From: Gammaproteobacteria bacterium
GTDB taxonomy: Bacteria > Pseudomonadota > Gammaproteobacteria > GCA-001735895
Assembly (NCBI GenBank): GCA_003645435.1
Contig: QNFD01000207.1
Span: forward strand, 1-5,496
Length of the DNA: 5,496 nucleotides
Direction: 5' to 3'
Both the position numbers and the translations under genes were made by a program. How positions within the stretch are numbered: the first letter of the stretch is position 1; each line of letters starts with the position of its first letter. The notes below the pieces were generated by a model, which worked only from the letters and a program-made list of their open reading frames with translations, had not been told where the DNA came from and did no database searches. Of the stretch, positions 1-4,005 are shown in pieces.

Positions 1-1836
1 ATCCAGTTGCACGGATTCGCCAAGTTGCAATCCACCCAGGTAATGAACCTGTTCGTTGGCAAGCACCTTATTTGCCCCGGTGCGCCAGTCGTGCAAAGCC
101 TCGGTCGGGCTGTCACCGAGCCACTGGGCAAGCGGGAAATCTAAACTGTCCGGTGCGCGCGTATCGGCGCCGCGTAACAAAGTCGGCCGGTCTTGCCAAC
201 GCGTTGTTAAACCAATACGCGCATGACTATCGAGCAGCCAGCCCTGTGCCGCTCCGGATTCGAGCAATGCGTCATAGTCAATATGGGCACCACGCACATA
301 GATATCAGCGCTTTGACGAATTTCGAGCCATCCGATAAACGCACTACGAAAACTGTCTACCAGGGTTCCAACACCCAGATTAGCGGTCATCGCCAACAAT
401 AAGGCCATCATTGCGGTGCGCAAGGCCGGCAACTGCGACCAGCCGTCACTCACCAGCCAACGTCCAAACAGCGATCGTTGCGGGATAAAGCCTGAGATCA
501 ATCGCAAACTCAGGGCCAGTAGTATTGGCAACATCCATGCGGCCGCGAATAACAGTAAGCCAAGCAGGACAAAGCCTTTGTTGGCACTGTCCATCCGGGG
601 GTACAAAAACGCCGCGACAATCAATAGTAACAAGGCTGCCAGGGCCAGGTTACGTCGGGCACGCGTTTCAGCAGACTGCTGTGTACCGGTCGAACTCGCC
701 GGCAATACCTCGTTTTTCAGATGTTGATACAGCGGCCAGGCCAGTGCCCACAGCAAGCCGAACAGGGTAATCAGCCAGGCTTTGATCAAAGTCGAAAACT
801 GAAGTTCGATTACCGCGGCCAGGGTCGCGTCATACAGGTTATGCAGACTGGCACTCAAGCCCGGCAGTAATACCTGGCCCAACTGCATGCCTAACAACAA
901 ACCGCAAGCAGTGCCGATAAAACTCCACAGCAAGGTCTCGATTAGAACCGCAACAATAAGCGTCGGCACCCCGACTCCCATCAGTCGAAGGTTTAGAAAA
1001 GTATCCCTGCGGTACCAGAGTGAAAATCGGACCGCGTTAAATACAATGAAAAGGCCGACCGCAAACGATAGCAGGCTCATCGCTGTCAGATGCGTGTGCA
1101 GGCTATCGGTTAACTGCGCCAGGTCCAGATGTTGCTGATTTTCAACCAGTTCCAGGTCGTCGGGCAACAGGGATTCGAGTGCATCTAATTTTTCAGGGGT
1201 AATATTTCCAACTGCAAGATAACTAAAATTCCGATTTTCGAGCAGACTGAAAGCCGCGCTAATATCCATCAATAGCCGCCGTCCCTGTAATTGACGGCTT
1301 TGTATCAGGGCCGGGGGCAGCTTTCGACCATCCCTGAGTAACAGTGAGTCACCCTGCTGCAGATCAAGTTCGCGCGCAAGCTGGGCCGGCACCCAGACCT
1401 GGTAGGGTGCCCGTATGAAGTCGAGCCAGCCAGATGCCGAGTCGGTACCAATATCAAACGCGTCATTATCGAGCAGGTTACCCGGCAAGGCAAAAAGATC
1501 GGTGGCAATAATGCTGATCGGCTCACCCTTGCGGGTACTGACCTCGGCTTCTATGAGCGGGAATACCTGATGCAGGCCCGCGCGTCGTAAATCAATATAG
1601 ACTGCCTGGGGAACACCTCGTTCTGATTTACTACGCACCCAGAATCTGGCTTGCGCTCCAAGCACTGAATTTGCCTTCGCATAACTCGCCTCGGCATGCT
1701 GGTTAATGATTTGAACCGCTGACCAGAGCCCCACCCCGGCGATTAAACCCACCAGTAAAAACAGCGTTTGCCAGGGATGTCGCCAGTAATGGCTGAGCAA
1801 CGCTTTTTGTACCCAGTAAAATCTATTGGGTAACAT
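1..1836 (-). CDS. FtsX-like ABC transporter permease, AttFG-like (partial, C-terminus off left edge)
   Basis: An open minus-strand frame runs from ATG at 1836 to the window edge with no stop, giving 612 codons. It is the membrane subunit partner of the adjacent ATPase. Predicted membrane segments lie near residues 24-43, 250-270, 291-320, 350-370, 396-412, 421-445 and 473-492. A large extracytoplasmic segment (about 45-248) separates the first two, as in MacB/FtsX-type permeases. Segment 473-492 probably opens a second FtsX half, followed by a second periplasmic domain. Full-length relatives with two halves (for example E. coli YbbP) are about 800 residues, so roughly the last quarter is missing. 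The start was chosen because it lies 1 nt after the ATPase stop, which suggests translational coupling; the Shine-Dalgarno is weak. The N-terminal region (residues 10-60) resembles, from memory, permeases next to AttH/CrtC lipocalin-like genes in gammaproteobacteria. Such type VII ABC systems usually move lipids, lipoproteins or peptides, or act mechanically; the substrate here cannot be told. Confidence 0.9.
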   Translation of the reverse strand, partial: MLPNRFYWVQKALLSHYWRHPWQTLFLLVGLIAGVGLWSAVQIINQHAEASYAKANSVLGAQARFWVRSKSERGVPQAVYIDLRRAGLHQVFPLIEAEVSTRKGEPISIIATDLFALPGNLLDNDAFDIGTDSASGWLDFIRAPYQVWVPAQLARELDLQQGDSLLLRDGRKLPPALIQSRQLQGRRLLMDISAAFSLLENRNFSYLAVGNITPEKLDALESLLPDDLELVENQQHLDLAQLTDSLHTHLTAMSLLSFAVGLFIVFNAVRFSLWYRRDTFLNLRLMGVGVPTLIVAVLIETLLWSFIGTACGLLLGMQLGQVLLPGLSASLHNLYDATLAAVIELQFSTLIKAWLITLFGLLWALAWPLYQHLKNEVLPASSTGTQQSAETRARRNLALAALLLLIVAAFLYPRMDSANKGFVLLGLLLFAAAWMLPILLALSLRLISGFIPQRSLFGRWLVSDGWSQLPALRTAMMALLLAMTANLGVGTLVDSFRSAFIGWLEIRQSADIYVRGAHIDYDALLESGAAQGWLLDSHARIGLTTRWQDRPTLLRGADTRAPDSLDFPLAQWLGDSPTEALHDWRTGANKVLANEQVHYLGGLQLGESVQLD

Positions 1837-1837
1837 T

Positions 1838-2497
1838 TTATAAATCGCCAAGGCTACCGTCGTGCAACAGTACCGAACGATCCATGAACGCCGCCATTTC
1901 GCGGCTGTGGGTTACCATCAGCAGGCTACTACCAGAGTTTTTGACCAATTCACTGAATAGTGACATGACCTCCAGGCTCGACTGCTCATCAAGATTTCCG
2001 GTCGGCTCGTCAGCCAGCACCAATTCTGGTTTATGTAGTAGTGATCGCGCAATGGCAACCCGTTGCTGCTGCCCGCGCGACAACTGATGCGGGAATTTTC
2101 TCAATTGTGAACCGAGATCAAGGCGCTGGATTAGCCTCGCTTCAAACTCAGGATCAAACCGGCCGCACAATGCCGCCTGAAAGCGAATATTGTCGATGAT
2201 GTTCAATGTCGAGATTAAATGAAACTGCTGGAATACCAGGCTTAGCCGCGCACGCCGCATTTCCGCGAGTTGTGACTGGTTTAAGTCGCCTAGCCGGTGA
2301 CCGCCTATTTCGATCTGGCCACTGTCCGGCTTTTCGAGACCGGCAATCAGGTGCAGTAAGGTACTCTTGCCGCTACCACTTTCACCCAGTAAGGCTACCG
2401 AGGATCCGGTTTGCATCTGCAAGTCGATATTATCCAGTACCAGCACATCGCCCTCTGGCTGGCTATAAGATTTACTGAGCTGTTGGATTGCTAGCAT
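1838..2497 (-). CDS. ABC transporter ATP-binding protein, LolD/MacB class (AttE-like)
   Basis: A complete 219-residue nucleotide-binding subunit, the usual length for LolD/YbbA-type ATPases. All ATPase motifs are visible: Walker A GESGSGKST at residues 38-46, Q-loop Q90 in VFQQF, signature LSRGQQQ at 139-145, Walker B LVLADEP at 159-165, D-loop NLD at 168-170 and switch histidine H197 in MVTHS. It should dimerise at the cytoplasmic membrane and drive the FtsX-like permease encoded directly downstream. The two genes are separated by one base and must be cotranscribed. The ATG at 2497 begins the typical beta-strand/KSY segment of the family, and no upstream extension is needed. The Shine-Dalgarno is poor. 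The class is certain. Which member it is (LolD, YbbA or AttE) is inferred from the fused-looking permease partner and the absence of a LolC/E or MacA gene in view. Confidence 0.96.
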   Translation of the reverse strand: MLAIQQLSKSYSQPEGDVLVLDNIDLQMQTGSSVALLGESGSGKSTLLHLIAGLEKPDSGQIEIGGHRLGDLNQSQLAEMRRARLSLVFQQFHLISTLNIIDNIRFQAALCGRFDPEFEARLIQRLDLGSQLRKFPHQLSRGQQQRVAIARSLLHKPELVLADEPTGNLDEQSSLEVMSLFSELVKNSGSSLLMVTHSREMAAFMDRSVLLHDGSLGDL

Positions 2498-2531
2498 TTA
2501 TAAACCGCTGGCTGCAATTGGTTTCGATTTG

Positions 2532-2560
2532 ATCCTATCGAGATTAGCTTCAGCAAGCAA
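2532..2560 (-). promoter_or_regulatory. Candidate sigma70 promoter for the ABC transporter operon
   Basis: On the minus strand, TTGCTT (2560-2555) and TAGGAT (2537-2532) are separated by 17 bp. The -35 matches the consensus at 3 of 6 positions and the -10 at 4 of 6. The site lies about 35 nt upstream of the ATPase ATG, in the only gap where a promoter for this operon could lie inside the window. It is called from pattern and position only. Confidence 0.35.
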
Positions 2561-2577
2561 TGTTCTACCGCTATAAT
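2549..2577 (+). promoter_or_regulatory. Candidate sigma70 promoter for the alpha-hydroxy-acid dehydrogenase gene
   Basis: A perfect -10 hexamer, TATAAT, lies at 2572-2577. A poor -35 (TTCAGC, 2549-2554) sits 17 bp upstream. Transcription would start near 2584, leaving a leader of only about 24 nt before the ATG at 2608. The site overlaps the divergent candidate promoter, so the two may share regulation or compete for polymerase. Confidence 0.5.
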
Positions 2578-2607
2578 GCCCCAGTCTCACCACATCGATG
2601 AAAACCC

Positions 2608-3756
2608 ATGACCGCAATATGTGAAATAAAAGATTTGCAAAATCTCGCCAGGGCACGAGTACCAAAAATGTTTTACGAGTATGCCGACTCGGGTTCCTGG
2701 ACCGAATCCACCTATCGAGACAACGAAAGTGATTTCGCTAAAATTAAACTGCGTCAACGTGTCGCAGTGGATATTACCGATCGATCGCTTAAATCTGAAA
2801 TGCTTGGACAACCGGTCAGTATGCCGGTCGCACTGGCGCCTGTAGGGCTCACCGGCATGCAACATGCGGACGGTGAAATCAAGGCCGCCCGCGCCGCTGA
2901 GAAATTCGGTGTGCCTTTTACGCTTTCGACGATGAGCATTTGCTCGATCGAAGACGTAGCCGCAAACACCAGCAAACCTTTCTGGTTTCAGCTCTATGTG
3001 ATGCGCGATCGTGACTTTATCGAACGCCTGATCGACCGCGCAAAGGACGCCGGATGCAGTGCCCTGATGCTGACCCTGGATTTACAGATACTGGGACAAA
3101 GGCACAAGGACATCCGTAACGGACTGAGCGCACCGCCCAGGTTAACTCTCGGCAGCGTTATGCAGGTAGTTAGCCGCCCGCGTTGGTGCCTGAATATGCT
3201 GGGCACGCGCCGGCATACTTTCGGTAATATCGTCGGCCATGCGAAAGGTGTGGGTGACCTGTCATCCCTGGCATCCTGGACCGCGGAACAATTCGATCCC
3301 AGGCTATCCTGGGATGACATCGACTGGATCAGGCAACGCTGGGGCGGCAAGCTGATTCTAAAGGGTATTCTCGACCCTGAAGATGCCAAAATGGCAGCCA
3401 AAACCGGTGCCGACGCAATCATCGTGTCTAATCATGGCGGTCGACAACTCGACGGCGCACGATCATCAATATCCGCACTATCCGAGATAATCGAAGCTGT
3501 GGGTAAGGATATCGAAGTACATTTTGATGGTGGAATTCGATCTGGCCAGGATGTGCTGAAGGCGATTTGCCTGGGCGCAAAAAGTACTTACATCGGCCGT
3601 GCATACATATATGGGCTTGGTGCAAATGGCGAAGCCGGGGTGAGCGAAGCGCTCAATATTATTCATAAGGAACTGGATACGACCATGGCTTTGTGCGGCG
3701 AAAGATTGTTATCTAACCTGGGGCATCACAATCTACTGAATACAGGATTCAGGTAA
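2608..3756 (+). CDS. lldD: FMN-dependent alpha-hydroxy-acid dehydrogenase (LldD-like, L-lactate dehydrogenase family)
   Basis: A complete 382-residue TIM-barrel flavoprotein that oxidises a 2-hydroxy acid to the 2-oxo acid, with FMN as cofactor. Against spinach glycolate oxidase the active-site residues align as Y25 (Y24), Y130 (Y129), D158 (D157), R165 (R164), K252 (K230), H276 (H254, catalytic base, in SNHGGRQLD) and R279 (R257). FMN-phosphate binding is visible in DGGIRSG (307-313) and IGR (329-331). The stretch SMPVALAPVGLTGM (71-84) closely matches E. coli LldD. A long insertion around 180-222 corresponds to the mobile or membrane-associated loop that distinguishes LldD from soluble glycolate oxidase. 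The likely role is respiratory oxidation of L-lactate or a related hydroxy acid at the inner membrane, but substrate is not fixed by the residues seen. The gene stands alone: no permease, LldR-type regulator or lactate-utilisation partner is in view. ATG 2608 has no clear Shine-Dalgarno, but the protein starts where family members do. The symbol is a family-level label. Confidence 0.93.
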   Translation: MTAICEIKDLQNLARARVPKMFYEYADSGSWTESTYRDNESDFAKIKLRQRVAVDITDRSLKSEMLGQPVSMPVALAPVGLTGMQHADGEIKAARAAEKFGVPFTLSTMSICSIEDVAANTSKPFWFQLYVMRDRDFIERLIDRAKDAGCSALMLTLDLQILGQRHKDIRNGLSAPPRLTLGSVMQVVSRPRWCLNMLGTRRHTFGNIVGHAKGVGDLSSLASWTAEQFDPRLSWDDIDWIRQRWGGKLILKGILDPEDAKMAAKTGADAIIVSNHGGRQLDGARSSISALSEIIEAVGKDIEVHFDGGIRSGQDVLKAICLGAKSTYIGRAYIYGLGANGEAGVSEALNIIHKELDTTMALCGERLLSNLGHHNLLNTGFR

Positions 3757-3866
3757 ACTAGCCGGGCTTAGCTGCGCTGATACCGATGCGTGTAACCGAC
3801 CCTTTGAGTGGATAATTTTCAGGCTAAAATGCTTAATAAGTTCTTGAATCGGCCCCTAATTTCCAA

Positions 3867-3883
3867 ATTCAGCTTGATTCAGC
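3867..3883 (+). repeat. Direct repeat ATTCAGC x2, 10-bp spacing (possible operator)
   Basis: ATTCAGC occurs at 3867-3873 and again at 3877-3883, with TTG between. The start-to-start distance of 10 bp places both copies on the same face of the helix. The second copy covers the position where a -35 element would fall for the -10 at 3902-3907. This suits an activator site replacing a weak -35, or a repressor site. No regulator is identified, and a chance repeat of this length is possible. Confidence 0.35.
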
Positions 3884-3896
3884 GTAATATTTAAAG

Positions 3897-3907
3897 TTTG
3901 CTATACT
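3897..3907 (+). promoter_or_regulatory. Extended -10 promoter for the DUF6602 gene
   Basis: TATACT at 3902-3907 matches the -10 consensus at 5 of 6 positions and is preceded by TGC, giving the TGn extended -10 motif. No good -35 is present at the right distance, which fits extended -10 promoters or an activator-dependent one. The predicted start near 3914 would give a leader of about 92 nt before the ATG at 4006. Confidence 0.55.
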
Positions 3908-3918
3908 TTCTAGCAAGC

Positions 3919-3936
3919 AGGAGAGCACGAATGTAG
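3919..3936 (+). promoter_or_regulatory. Strong Shine-Dalgarno before an ATG-TAG start-stop in the leader
   Basis: AGGAGA at 3919-3924 is the best ribosome binding site in the window. With 7 nt between AGGAG and the ATG at 3931, the spacing is ideal. That ATG is followed at once by TAG TAG. It lies in the same frame as the downstream gene (75 nt before its ATG), which a further in-frame TGA at 3979 also closes off. Start-stop elements can hold ribosomes on a leader. Whether this one acts, or is a decayed start, cannot be told from sequence. Confidence 0.4.
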
Positions 3937-3958
3937 TAGTTAATGCAGCAGTCGTGCT
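3924..3958 (+). promoter_or_regulatory. Stem-loop in the 5' leader of the DUF6602 gene
   Basis: AGCACGA (3924-3930) and TCGTGCT (3952-3958) form a perfect 7-bp stem with a 21-nt loop that contains the start-stop ATG at 3931. The left arm abuts the Shine-Dalgarno. In addition, loop bases CAGCA (3946-3950) can pair with TGCTG (3966-3970), which would make an H-type pseudoknot. It lacks a T-run, so it is not an intrinsic terminator. A role in translation control or mRNA stability is inference. Confidence 0.4.
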
Positions 3959-3981
3959 TCCTCTGTGCTGTCATCAATTGA
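3943..3981 (+). CDS. Possible 12-residue leader peptide
   Basis: ATG at 3943 opens MQQSCFLCAVIN and closes with TGA at 3979-3981, 24 nt before the main gene and in the same frame. It has no Shine-Dalgarno of its own, but ribosomes ending at the start-stop 7 nt upstream could reinitiate here. It contains two cysteines but no run of a single amino acid of the kind seen in classical attenuators. This is a weak call, listed because of its position. Confidence 0.15.
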   Translation: MQQSCFLCAVIN

Positions 3982-4005
3982 AAAAATTTATTTTCGGGTA
4001 GCATC

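Larger units (their letters stand above)
3757..4005 (+). other. Intergenic/leader region with regulatory signals
   Basis: This is the largest gene-free gap (249 bp). The first half (to about 3840) holds no convincing terminator for the dehydrogenase gene: I found no GC-rich hairpin followed by a T-run. The second half carries, in order, a phased direct repeat, an extended -10 element, a strong Shine-Dalgarno with an immediate start-stop, a stem-loop and an A/T-rich stretch before the next gene. These are listed separately. Confidence 0.7.

Noticed and set aside
416..770. Overlapping plus-strand frames in the first 1.2 kb
   Set aside because: They are antisense to the permease, which reads without a stop over 612 codons with clear membrane segments. 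The plus-strand products are Arg/Ser-rich with no recognisable features.
2598..2624. Eight-codon frame (ATG at 2598, TGA at 2622) overlapping the dehydrogenase start
   Set aside because: It has no Shine-Dalgarno, is very short and is out of frame with the gene. Nothing distinguishes it from chance.
2994..3422. Minus-strand frame of 142 codons
   Set aside because: It lies inside the dehydrogenase gene, whose plus-strand frame has full family motifs. The composition looks like a reverse shadow.
3757..3840. Possible intrinsic terminator after the dehydrogenase gene
   Set aside because: Only imperfect 3-4-bp pairings were found around CTAGCCGGGCTTAG, and no T-run follows. It does not support a terminator call.
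3858..3869. Short hyphenated palindrome AATTT-CC-AAATT upstream of the extended -10
   Set aside because: It has only 5-bp A/T-only arms in an A/T-rich region. This is likely by chance, and the direct repeat beside it is the stronger signal.
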